DNA from: an uncultured Clostridia bacterium
GTDB taxonomy: Bacteria > Bacillota > Clostridia > UBA1381
Direction of reading: 5' to 3'
NCBI GenBank assembly: GCA_905235885.1
Contig: CAJONM010000138.1
Location: 1 to 6,150, forward strand
DNA: 6,150 nt
Numbering within the stretch: the first letter of the stretch is position 1; the number at the start of each line of letters is the position of its first letter. The notes below the pieces were generated by a model. That model had not been told where the DNA came from. It searched no databases and was given only the letters and a program-made list of their open reading frames with translations. Positions 1 through 5,377 of the stretch are shown piece by piece. The position numbers were made by a program, and so were the translations under genes.

Positions 1-1
1 A

Positions 2-1255
2 ATGGAAAATACATTTTTTATTGACTCGGAGCATCTTTCGGAGGAGGCACTGAAAAAAAAGCATCGCCTTGAGACGGATCCCACCTCGCGGACAAGCCAT
101 ATGGAATATATGCCGGGTATGGAGCGGATAAGCTCGGATATATGCGATAAGGTACTGGGTCATATGAGATCATACGACTGTTTAAAGTACACTGCGCGTG
201 ATGTTATGGCGGCACTGGAGCATGAAAGCTGCTCGGTAGAGGATCTCAAGGCTCTTTTATCGCCGGCGGCAGAGCCGTTTCTTGAGCAGATGGCACAGAG
301 AGCAAGGCTTGAGACGGGAAAGCATTTCGGCAACACCGTATACCTGTTTACGCCGCTTTACATAGCCAATTATTGCGAAAATTACTGCGTATACTGCGGC
401 TTCAACTGCTATAATCACATAAACCGCATGAAGCTGTCCTATGAGCAGATAGAGCGCGAGATGAAAATCATATCCGAAAGCGGTATGGAGGAAATACTCA
501 TACTCACCGGTGAGAGCCGCGCAAAGAGTGATATACAATACATCGGCGAGGCGTGCAGGCTTGCGCGGAAATATTTCCGCATGGTGGGGCTTGAGATATA
601 TCCCGTCAATACGGACGAATACCGCTATCTGCATGAATGCGGCGCCGATTATGTAACGGTTTTCCAGGAGACATACGACACCGACAAATATGAAACGCTC
701 CACCTTATGGGGCATAAACGCGTATGGCCGTACAGATTTGACGCGCAGGAACGCGCTCTCATGGGCGGTATGCGCGGAGTGGCGTTTTCCGCGCTTCTGG
801 GTCTTTCCGATTTCCGCAAGGACGCGCTCGCGACCGCGCTGCACGCATATTATTTGCAGCGAAAATATCCGCACGCGGAGATGTCGCTGTCATGTCCGCG
901 GCTTCGTCCGATCATAAACAATGACCGCATAAATCCGCTCGATGTTCATGAGAAGCAGCTATGCCAGATAATATGCGCGTACCGTATTTTCCTCCCGTTC
1001 GTGGGGATAACGGTCTCATCGCGTGAGAGCGCCGAGTTCAGAAACGGCATAGTAAAGATCGCCGCGACAAAAATATCCGCCGGAGTATCGACGGGAATAG
1101 GTGATCATGAAAGCAAATACAGCGGAAAGGAGAAGGACGGGGAGCAGGGCGATGAGCAATTCGAGATCGCCGACAGCCGCAGTTTTGACAGTATGTACAG
1201 CGATATAAGCGACGAGGGGCTTCAGCCCGTCCTTAACGATTACCTATATGTCTGA
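2..1255 (+). CDS. thiH: 2-iminoacetate synthase (tyrosine lyase) ThiH, radical SAM
   Basis: This cytosolic radical SAM enzyme cleaves tyrosine to 2-iminoacetate (dehydroglycine) and p-cresol; the imine feeds ThiG in thiazole formation. The 4Fe-4S-binding CX3CX2C motif is visible as C125, C129 and C132 in the context NYCENYCVYCGF. Other ThiH-like segments are LLSPAA (86-90), HFGNTVYLFTPLYIANY (108-124), TGES (169-172), FQETY (221-225), LIGLSD-like ALLGLSD (264-270), CPRLRP (298-303) and SSRES (339-343), and the protein ends in GLQPVLNDY. HydG is a close relative, but there is no cysteine-rich second-cluster domain at the C-terminus, so ThiH is favoured. At 417 residues it is longer than the roughly 377 of E. 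coli ThiH; the extra is about 40-50 N-terminal residues plus a Gly/Glu/Lys-rich stretch near 370-388. The ATG at base 2 gives an N-terminus of the kind I recall from clostridial homologues, but its ribosome-binding site lies outside the window. The oxygen-labile chemistry suits an anaerobe. Confidence 0.94.
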   Translation: MENTFFIDSEHLSEEALKKKHRLETDPTSRTSHMEYMPGMERISSDICDKVLGHMRSYDCLKYTARDVMAALEHESCSVEDLKALLSPAAEPFLEQMAQRARLETGKHFGNTVYLFTPLYIANYCENYCVYCGFNCYNHINRMKLSYEQIEREMKIISESGMEEILILTGESRAKSDIQYIGEACRLARKYFRMVGLEIYPVNTDEYRYLHECGADYVTVFQETYDTDKYETLHLMGHKRVWPYRFDAQERALMGGMRGVAFSALLGLSDFRKDALATALHAYYLQRKYPHAEMSLSCPRLRPIINNDRINPLDVHEKQLCQIICAYRIFLPFVGITVSSRESAEFRNGIVKIAATKISAGVSTGIGDHESKYSGKEKDGEQGDEQFEIADSRSFDSMYSDISDEGLQPVLNDYLYV

Positions 1256-1841
1256 TATTTTATGTGTGACCGATCCTGCCTTGTGCCGCGGCAATATGGC
1301 AGATCGGATAAGAAAGATCGCCATGGCAAAGCCAAGGGGTATAATTTTACGGGCAAAGGAGCTTTCCGAGGAGGATTACTCCGCGCTTGCCGCGACGGCA
1401 TATGAAATATGCCGCGCCGTATCCGCCAGGCTCATATTGCACAGCCACCCGAATGTGGCACGCGAGCTTGGCGCGGATGCGCTGCATATGCCTCTTTTTA
1501 TGCTGCGCGGTATGTCCGGTAAAGAAAAGGAAGGATATTCCGTTCTTGGCGCGTCGTGTCATTCCGTCACGGACGCGATAGAAGCGGAAAAGAGCGGCTG
1601 CACCTACATAACGGCAGGACACATTTTTGAAACAGACTGTAAACGCGGTCTGCCGGGTCGTGGGCTTGAATTTCTGAGAGCCGTATGCGAAAGCGTTTCC
1701 ATACCCGTATACGCCATAGGCGGAATAACGGCTGAAAATATCGGGGCAGTCCGCGCCGCCGGCGCGGCAGGCGCGTGCATTATGAGCGGCGTTATGAAGT
1801 GCGATGATGTGAAAGGATATTTAAAAGGCTATGATATTTAA
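1248..1841 (+). CDS. tenI: TenI-like thiazole tautomerase
   Basis: This 197-residue TIM-barrel protein belongs to the ThiE/TenI family. It most likely converts the ThiG product to the aromatic carboxythiazole phosphate tautomer, as B. subtilis TenI does. The key evidence is the segment GHIFETDCKRGLPGRG (124-139), nearly the same as the B. subtilis TenI segment that carries the catalytic histidine, here H125. GASCHSVTDA (101-110), PVYAIGGI (153-160) and the phosphate-binding-like end AAGACIMSGV also fit. It is unlikely to be a thiamine phosphate synthase: the ThiE metal-binding N-D and D positions are replaced by HSHP (65-68) and HMPL (80-83). Its ATG lies inside the last codons of thiH with an 8-base overlap and no clear Shine-Dalgarno site, so translation is probably coupled to thiH. 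Its position in a thiamine operon supports the tautomerase role over the old TenI label of transcriptional activator. Confidence 0.86.
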   Translation: MSDILCVTDPALCRGNMADRIRKIAMAKPRGIILRAKELSEEDYSALAATAYEICRAVSARLILHSHPNVARELGADALHMPLFMLRGMSGKEKEGYSVLGASCHSVTDAIEAEKSGCTYITAGHIFETDCKRGLPGRGLEFLRAVCESVSIPVYAIGGITAENIGAVRAAGAAGACIMSGVMKCDDVKGYLKGYDI

Positions 1842-2469
1842 AAGCGATATGCTATCGCTTTACGCGATAACGGGCGGCGGCGATGAGAGCCGACTTTATG
1901 ATATGGCACAAGCCGCTCTTTCGGGCGGCGTAACGATGCTGCAGCTGAGGGAAAAGAATATTTCCGAAAGCGAGCTGATGCGCCGCGCGATCAGGCTCAA
2001 AGAGCTGTGCCACCGCTACGGCGTGCCGCTTATAATAAACGACAACGCCGCGGTAGCTATTGAGTGCGGCGCGGACGGCGTTCATGTGGGCGCGGAGGAT
2101 ATGCCCGTCGCACAGATACGCAAAGCGGCAGGTGACGGCTTTATCATAGGTGCGACGGCAAAAACGCCCGAGCAGGCGAGGGCGGCGCAGGATGACGGCG
2201 CCGACTACATAGGCGTGGGCGCGGTATTCCCGTCACCGACAAAAGAGAACGCATTGCGTATAACGGCAGACAGGCTCAAAGAGATAAGCGGATGCGTAAA
2301 GATCCCGTCTGTTGCGATAGGCGGAATATGTCTTGACAATATAAACGAGCTTCGCGGCTGCGGCATAACGGGAGTTGCCGTTGTATCAGCCATATTCGGA
2401 GCGGATGATATAAAAAGCGCCGCAAAAGCGATGAAAGAGGCGGCAGCGGAGGTGATAAAGGCACAATAA
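1831..2469 (+). CDS. thiE: Thiamine phosphate synthase ThiE
   Basis: ThiE couples HMP diphosphate with carboxythiazole phosphate (or hydroxyethylthiazole phosphate) to give thiamine phosphate. The full set of family motifs is present in 212 residues, a normal length: QLREK (38-42), IINDN (68-72), GVHVGAED (83-90), IGATAKT (106-112), GADYIGVGAVFPSPTK (123-138), VAIGGI (161-166) and GVAVVSAI (181-188). By comparison with B. subtilis ThiE, D71 and D90 are the likely magnesium ligands and R40, K42 and K138 bind diphosphate. The B. subtilis Ser130 position is Thr109 here, a conservative change. The gene overlaps the tenI-like gene by 11 bases. The start at 1831 is preferred because it gives a short charged lead-in before LSLYAIT, as in other clostridial ThiE proteins. 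An in-frame ATG at 1849 is possible, but it has no better ribosome-binding site. Sixteen of its 21 isoleucines use ATA. Confidence 0.94.
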   Translation: MIFKSDMLSLYAITGGGDESRLYDMAQAALSGGVTMLQLREKNISESELMRRAIRLKELCHRYGVPLIINDNAAVAIECGADGVHVGAEDMPVAQIRKAAGDGFIIGATAKTPEQARAAQDDGADYIGVGAVFPSPTKENALRITADRLKEISGCVKIPSVAIGGICLDNINELRGCGITGVAVVSAIFGADDIKSAAKAMKEAAAEVIKAQ

Positions 2470-2475
2470 TATATG

Positions 2476-2506
2476 GCGGCAGACCGGGGGCACCACTCTC
2501 TGTCGC
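2476..2506 (+). other. Possible RNA hairpin between thiE and thiD
   Basis: GCGGCAGA (2476-2483) can pair with TCTGTCGC (2499-2506) through eight positions, one of them G-U, around a 15-base G/C-rich loop. It lies in the only real gap inside the thiamine operon. No T-run follows (the next bases are GGTAGAAAAATAAT), so it does not look like an intrinsic terminator. It could be an mRNA-processing or stability element, or chance. There is no TPP-riboswitch core here. Confidence 0.25.
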
Positions 2507-2550
2507 GGTAGAAAAATAATGCGTAATGAAAAGAAAGGATCAAAAAGAAA

Positions 2551-3387
2551 ATGAGAACAGCATTATCAATCGCAGGCAGTGACTCCTGCGGAGGCGCCGG
2601 CATTCAGGCAGATATAAAAACCATGACATTAAACGGAGTTTATGCCATGAGCGCGGTTACCGCGCTTACTGCCCAGAACACGACCGGCGTCAGAGCTATC
2701 ATGGAGGCAACTCCTGAATTTTTAAAGCAGCAGCTTGACGCTGTATTTGAGGACATCTTCCCCGACGCGGTAAAGATCGGTATGGTCTCGTCCGTCGGAC
2801 TTATCGAGGTCATAGGCGAGCGGCTTTGCCGTTACGCGGCGAAAAATATCGTTGTCGATCCCGTAATGGCGGCAACGAGCGGAGGCAGGCTTATCAAAAC
2901 GGACGCGGTAGAGGCACTTTGCGCCGTACTGTTTCCCATAGCCGCCGTCGTAACGCCTAACATCGGCGAGGCGGAGATCCTGTCGGGAATACATATCGGC
3001 GGAAAAGCCGATATGGAACGCGCCGCGGCGCAAATAGGCGACAGCTTCGGCTGCAGGGTGCTGTTAAAGGGCGGACACAGCATAAACGACTCAAACGACC
3101 TCTTATATGACGGCGCGCGTTTTCGCTGGTTTTACGGCACGCGCATAGACAATCCCAACACGCACGGCACCGGCTGCACGCTTTCATCAGCGATCGCGGC
3201 AAATCTTGCAAAGGGCTTTGATACGGAAACGGCAATAGAGAGAGCAAAGGATTTCATATCCGGCGCGCTCGGAGCGATGCTTGATCTGGGCAGCGGCTCC
3301 GGACCGATGGATCATGCGTTTGATCTTTGCGGCAGATTTAAAGAGGAGGCGCCAGATGAGAGACAAGAAACAAATATCGGTATTTGA
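2551..3387 (+). CDS. thiD: Hydroxymethylpyrimidine / phosphomethylpyrimidine kinase ThiD
   Basis: ThiD is a ribokinase-fold enzyme that phosphorylates 4-amino-5-hydroxymethyl-2-methylpyrimidine first to HMP-P and then to HMP-PP, the substrate of ThiE. The N-terminal IAGSDSCGGAGIQADIKT (7-24), TALTAQNT (37-44), DAVKIGM (72-78), VVDPVM (101-106), VTPN (134-137), LLKGGH (171-176) and NTHGTGCTLSSAIAANLA (203-220) are all classic. C209 in GTGCT corresponds to the active-site cysteine in the anion hole. At 278 residues it is slightly longer than the usual 265 or so; the extra is a charged C-terminal tail that overlaps the start of cytX. The start ATG is supported by AAAGGA at 2534-2539, 11 bases upstream, and by the family-typical N-terminus. 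It is the first gene after the 81-base gap following thiE, so its expression could be partly separate. The enzyme could serve both de novo HMP-P and salvaged HMP. Confidence 0.96.
   Translation: MRTALSIAGSDSCGGAGIQADIKTMTLNGVYAMSAVTALTAQNTTGVRAIMEATPEFLKQQLDAVFEDIFPDAVKIGMVSSVGLIEVIGERLCRYAAKNIVVDPVMAATSGGRLIKTDAVEALCAVLFPIAAVVTPNIGEAEILSGIHIGGKADMERAAAQIGDSFGCRVLLKGGHSINDSNDLLYDGARFRWFYGTRIDNPNTHGTGCTLSSAIAANLAKGFDTETAIERAKDFISGALGAMLDLGSGSGPMDHAFDLCGRFKEEAPDERQETNIGI
3342..3349 (+). promoter_or_regulatory. Strong ribosome-binding site that fixes the cytX start
   Basis: AGAGGAGG lies six bases before the ATG at 3356 and inside the end of thiD. It argues for that start over in-frame ATGs at 3281 and 3314, which would add residues that are only thiD read in another frame. 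Confidence 0.8.
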
Positions 3388-4513
3388 AAGCGGACTTATA
3401 TGGTTCGGCGCGGCGGTATCCATTGCCGAGATACTTACGGGAACATATTTTGCGCCGCTCGGCTTTAAGCAAGGCGTTTTGGCCATACTTACCGGGCATA
3501 TTATCGGCTGCGTAATGCTGTTTTTTGCCGGACTTATCGGCGGCATAGCGCGGCGGAGCGCGATGGAAACGGCAAAAATGAGCTTCGGCGGCAAAGGCGG
3601 ACTGCTGTTTTCAATACTTAATATCGTTCAGCTTGTCGGCTGGACGGCGATAATGATATATGACGGCGCACTCTCGGCAAACAGCATCTTAGCCGTCGGC
3701 GGATGGGTGTGGTGCCTTGTGATAGGCGCGCTTATCGCGTTGTGGATAATGATAGGGATAAAAAATCTCAATAAGATAAATATTTTTGCAATGGCGGCGC
3801 TGTTTATACTGACAGTTGTGCTGTGCTTTGTTATATTTAAGGACGGATCGACACCTATGGCGGTCGGCGAGGGAATGTCCTTCGGCGCGGCGGTCGAGCT
3901 GTCTGTGGCGATGCCGCTGTCGTGGCTGCCGCTCATAAGCGATTACACGCGCGACGCGCAAAAGCCCGTGCAGGCAACGGCGGTCAGCGCAGCGGTATAC
4001 GGCGCGGTAAGCTGCTGGATGTATATGATAGGCATGGGCGCGGCGATATTTACCGGACAGAGCGATATAGCAGGTATAATGATGAAGGCAGGGCTTGGCA
4101 TAGCCGGACTTCTTATAATCGTATTCTCTACCGTCACGACTACATTCCTTGACGCGTATTCGGCAGGCGTTTCAAGCGAGTCGCTCTCAAAGAGGATAAA
4201 CGGAAAATGGGTAGCTGTCGCGGCGGCGGCTCTCGGAACGGCGGCGGCGATATTGTTCCCCATGGATGACATAACGGACTTTTTGTATCTTATCGGCTCG
4301 GTTTTCGCGCCGATGATCGCAATACAGATCGCCGATTTCTTTATACTTAAAAAAGACAGTACAGACAACGCGTTTGCCGTAAAAAATCTCGTGATATGGC
4401 TGATCGGCTTTGCGGTATACCGACTGCTTATGAAAACGGATATACCCGTAGGCAATACGCTCCCCGATATGGTCATAACAATGCTTTTGTGCATTGCGCT
4501 GAGGAAAATATAA
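3356..4513 (+). CDS. cytX: Probable hydroxymethylpyrimidine permease CytX (NCS1 family)
   Basis: This 385-residue integral membrane protein resembles the nucleobase:cation symporter-1 family and in particular the CytX group found in thiamine operons, thought to import HMP. About twelve hydrophobic segments can be seen, roughly at 12-33, 40-63, 83-103, 111-134, 141-161, 174-194, 206-233, 241-264, 285-301, 307-330, 344-359 and 366-382. Family-like segments include FGAAVSIAEILTGTYFAPLG (17-36), LNIVQLVGWTAIM (88-100) and the polar WLPLISDYTRD (190-200) after segment 6. The length matches CytX and is shorter than many NCS1 carriers. It overlaps thiD by 32 bases, so the transporter and the kinase that would trap its substrate are likely translated together. 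Substrate assignment is inferred from family and context; cytosine or another pyrimidine cannot be excluded from sequence alone. A hairpin begins within the stop codon. Confidence 0.87.
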   Translation: MRDKKQISVFESGLIWFGAAVSIAEILTGTYFAPLGFKQGVLAILTGHIIGCVMLFFAGLIGGIARRSAMETAKMSFGGKGGLLFSILNIVQLVGWTAIMIYDGALSANSILAVGGWVWCLVIGALIALWIMIGIKNLNKINIFAMAALFILTVVLCFVIFKDGSTPMAVGEGMSFGAAVELSVAMPLSWLPLISDYTRDAQKPVQATAVSAAVYGAVSCWMYMIGMGAAIFTGQSDIAGIMMKAGLGIAGLLIIVFSTVTTTFLDAYSAGVSSESLSKRINGKWVAVAAAALGTAAAILFPMDDITDFLYLIGSVFAPMIAIQIADFFILKKDSTDNAFAVKNLVIWLIGFAVYRLLMKTDIPVGNTLPDMVITMLLCIALRKI

Positions 4514-4514
4514 C
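4487..4514 (+). promoter_or_regulatory. Weak candidate promoter for the amidase-like gene
   Basis: TTGTGC (4487-4492) and TATAAC (4509-4514) are separated by 16 bases, matching 3 of 6 and 5 of 6 consensus positions. The -10 overlaps the cytX stop codon. Transcription would start near 4521, just after the left arm of the adjacent hairpin. The -35 match is poor, so this is tentative. Confidence 0.25.
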
Positions 4515-4561
4515 ATCACGATCCGATCACCCCGATCATAGTATAGTCGTGGTGATGTTTT
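4512..4561 (+). terminator. Hairpin between cytX and the amidase-like gene: weak terminator or RBS-blocking element
   Basis: AACATCAC (4512-4519) pairs perfectly with GTGATGTT (4552-4559). In an alternative register CATCACGA (4514-4521) pairs with TCGTGGTG (4547-4554) with one G-U. Two GATC motifs in the loop can also pair. Only four T's (4558-4561) follow, two of them within the stem, so termination would be weak. The right arm contains GGTGA (4551-4555), the likely Shine-Dalgarno site of the next gene, so the structure could also hide that site. The left arm begins inside the cytX stop codon. Confidence 0.45.
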
Positions 4562-5035
4562 ATGAGATACGACCGATACCGCGCGGTTGAATACGCGCGG
4601 CGCTGGGCATTGGGGAGAAATCCCCGATATTATGATTTTTCAATGCTCGGAGGCGACTGCACGAATTTTGCGTCGCAATGTATATACGCCGGCTGCGGCG
4701 TTATGAACTACACGCCCGTTACGGGCTGGTACTATATAAGCGCGGATAACAGAACGCCGTCATGGACGGGCGTGGAGGAGCTGTTCCGCTTTCTTGTAAA
4801 TAATCGCGGTGCAGGACCGCGTGCGGCTGTAGTGCCGCTCGTCGCGATACGCGAGGGCGACATAGTCCAGATAAAATTCCAAGGCGGAGAGCGGTTTTCG
4901 CATACGCCCGTTGTCATATCCGCCGGGCGCGGCACGCCAGAAACGGTGCTTATCGCCGCGCACAGCCGCGACAGCCTGGATCGTCCGCTGTCAACATATG
5001 ATTACAGCGGGCTGCGTCCGCTGCATATTTTCTGA
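4562..5035 (+). CDS. Stand-alone Amidase_6-like protein (putative cysteine hydrolase)
   Basis: The 157-residue protein matches the putative amidase domain (Amidase_6) from end to end. YRAVEYARRWALGRNPRYYDF (6-26) is followed by the signature GGDCTNFASQCIYAGCGVMNY (30-50), then GWYYISADNRTPSWTGVEEL (55-74), a GDIVQIKF strand (99-106), FSHTPVVI (112-119) and AAHSRDS (132-138). C33 is the likely nucleophile, with H114 or H134 as candidate general base. These roles are inferred from the resemblance to papain/NlpC-like folds, and the true substrate of this family is not known to me. There is no signal peptide or membrane segment, so the protein should act in the cytoplasm. This differs from secreted versions, in which the same domain follows a leader. 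The start ATG has GGTGA six bases upstream, within a hairpin arm. The gene is not obviously part of thiamine metabolism; it may be read by weak read-through from cytX or from its own promoter. Confidence 0.85.
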   Translation: MRYDRYRAVEYARRWALGRNPRYYDFSMLGGDCTNFASQCIYAGCGVMNYTPVTGWYYISADNRTPSWTGVEELFRFLVNNRGAGPRAAVVPLVAIREGDIVQIKFQGGERFSHTPVVISAGRGTPETVLIAAHSRDSLDRPLSTYDYSGLRPLHIF

Positions 5036-5046
5036 TTTTGTTTTTT
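5005..5046 (+). terminator. Probable intrinsic terminator at the end of the amidase-like gene
   Basis: CAGCGG (5005-5010) pairs with CCGCTG (5018-5023) around a 7-base loop. A T-rich run follows (TTTT at 5028-5031, TTTT at 5036-5039, TTTTTT at 5041-5046). The stem lies within the last codons of the gene. It is short and the first T-run is offset by four bases, so strength is uncertain, but the promoter just downstream supports a transcript end here. Confidence 0.45.
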
Positions 5047-5094
5047 CAACCTGCCCTCACTATTCGAATTAAACCAAAAACTTTTCACCTGATA

Positions 5095-5123
5095 TAGACT
5101 TTTTAACAAAAATGTGGTACAAT
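5095..5123 (+). promoter_or_regulatory. Promoter of the small ORF / alcohol dehydrogenase pair
   Basis: TAGACT (5095-5100) and TACAAT (5118-5123) are separated by exactly 17 bases. A TGG extended -10 element (5115-5117) stands directly before the -10. The matches are 4 of 6 and 5 of 6. The region is strongly AT-rich compared with the coding sequence around it. Transcription should start near 5130, at the edge of the ribosome-binding site, giving a very short leader. TTAACAA (5103-5109) in the spacer resembles half of a clostridial Rex redox operator. Confidence 0.68.
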
Positions 5124-5129
5124 AAAAAC

Positions 5130-5136
5130 AAGGAGG
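5130..5136 (+). promoter_or_regulatory. Strong ribosome-binding site of the 64-residue ORF
   Basis: AAGGAGG is a perfect anti-16S match nine bases before the ATG at 5146. With the promoter just upstream it is the main argument that this short ORF is a real gene. Confidence 0.75.
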
Positions 5137-5145
5137 CGCAGATAT

Positions 5146-5340
5146 ATGAAAGAGGACAGCTATATCACCGCCGCGGCGGTGCATACGGACCCCGATCGGG
5201 CGGAGATCCGCTGTGACGCGGTCATAAGCTTTGACGCGCCCGACCGCTTAGCCGTCGCTCTCGCGCTGCGGCAAAAACTGATGGAGGAGTATCCGGATTA
5301 TACCGTCCGGATCACACCCGATACGGATTTCAGCGAATGA
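5146..5340 (+). CDS. Small acidic protein of unknown function (64 residues)
   Basis: I do not recognise this protein. It is soluble and acidic (14 Asp/Glu against 7 Lys/Arg), with no signal peptide, membrane segment or metal motif and a single cysteine (C23). The likely fold is a strand at about 18-30 (RAEIRCDAVISFD), an amphipathic helix at about 32-49 (PDRLAVALALRQKLMEEY) and a strand at 52-57 (YTVRIT). That is a small beta-alpha-beta unit, perhaps a protein-binding or regulatory domain. Reality as a gene rests on a good promoter, a perfect Shine-Dalgarno site and codon use like the neighbours. It lies 37 bases before the alcohol dehydrogenase with no terminator between, so the two are probably co-transcribed. 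It might modulate or accompany that enzyme, but nothing in the sequence proves this. Confidence 0.7.
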   Translation: MKEDSYITAAAVHTDPDRAEIRCDAVISFDAPDRLAVALALRQKLMEEYPDYTVRITPDTDFSE

Positions 5341-5360
5341 GATCCCTCTTGGGTCTTGCG

Positions 5361-5367
5361 AAAGGAG
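5361..5367 (+). promoter_or_regulatory. Ribosome-binding site deciding the alcohol dehydrogenase start
   Basis: AAAGGAG ends ten bases before the ATG at 5378. A nearer ATG at 5371 is in another frame and meets TGA after four codons, so 5378 is the functional start. Confidence 0.7.
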
Positions 5368-5377
5368 CCGATGCAGA

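Noticed and set aside
257..874. Minus-strand open frame of 205 codons opposite thiH
   Set aside because: It lies wholly within a well-supported thiH and gives no recognisable protein; such antisense frames arise from the codon bias of the real gene.
2..1255. HydG (hydrogenase maturase) instead of ThiH
   Set aside because: The C-terminal second iron-sulfur cysteine motif of HydG is missing and the gene sits among thiamine genes.
2470..2550. TPP riboswitch in the thiE-thiD gap
   Set aside because: The conserved CUGAGA and ACCUGAUC-type core elements are absent and the gap is too short; a riboswitch would be expected upstream of the operon, outside the window.
3281..3355. Longer cytX starting at 3281 or 3314
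   Set aside because: The extra residues are only thiD in another frame, and AGAGGAGG at 3342-3349 points to the ATG at 3356.
3943..4494. Minus-strand open frame of 183 codons opposite cytX
   Set aside because: It is the antisense of a membrane protein, with a composition explained by the complementary hydrophobic codons. No ribosome-binding site or family motif was seen.
5062..5069. Palindrome ATTCGAAT in the spacer as an operator
   Set aside because: It is only eight bases, has no extended symmetry and lies about 26 bases upstream of the -35; likely chance in AT-rich DNA.
5341..5377. Attenuator between the 64-residue ORF and the alcohol dehydrogenase
   Set aside because: GATCCC and GGGTC can form only a five-pair stem with a bulge, and no T-run follows.
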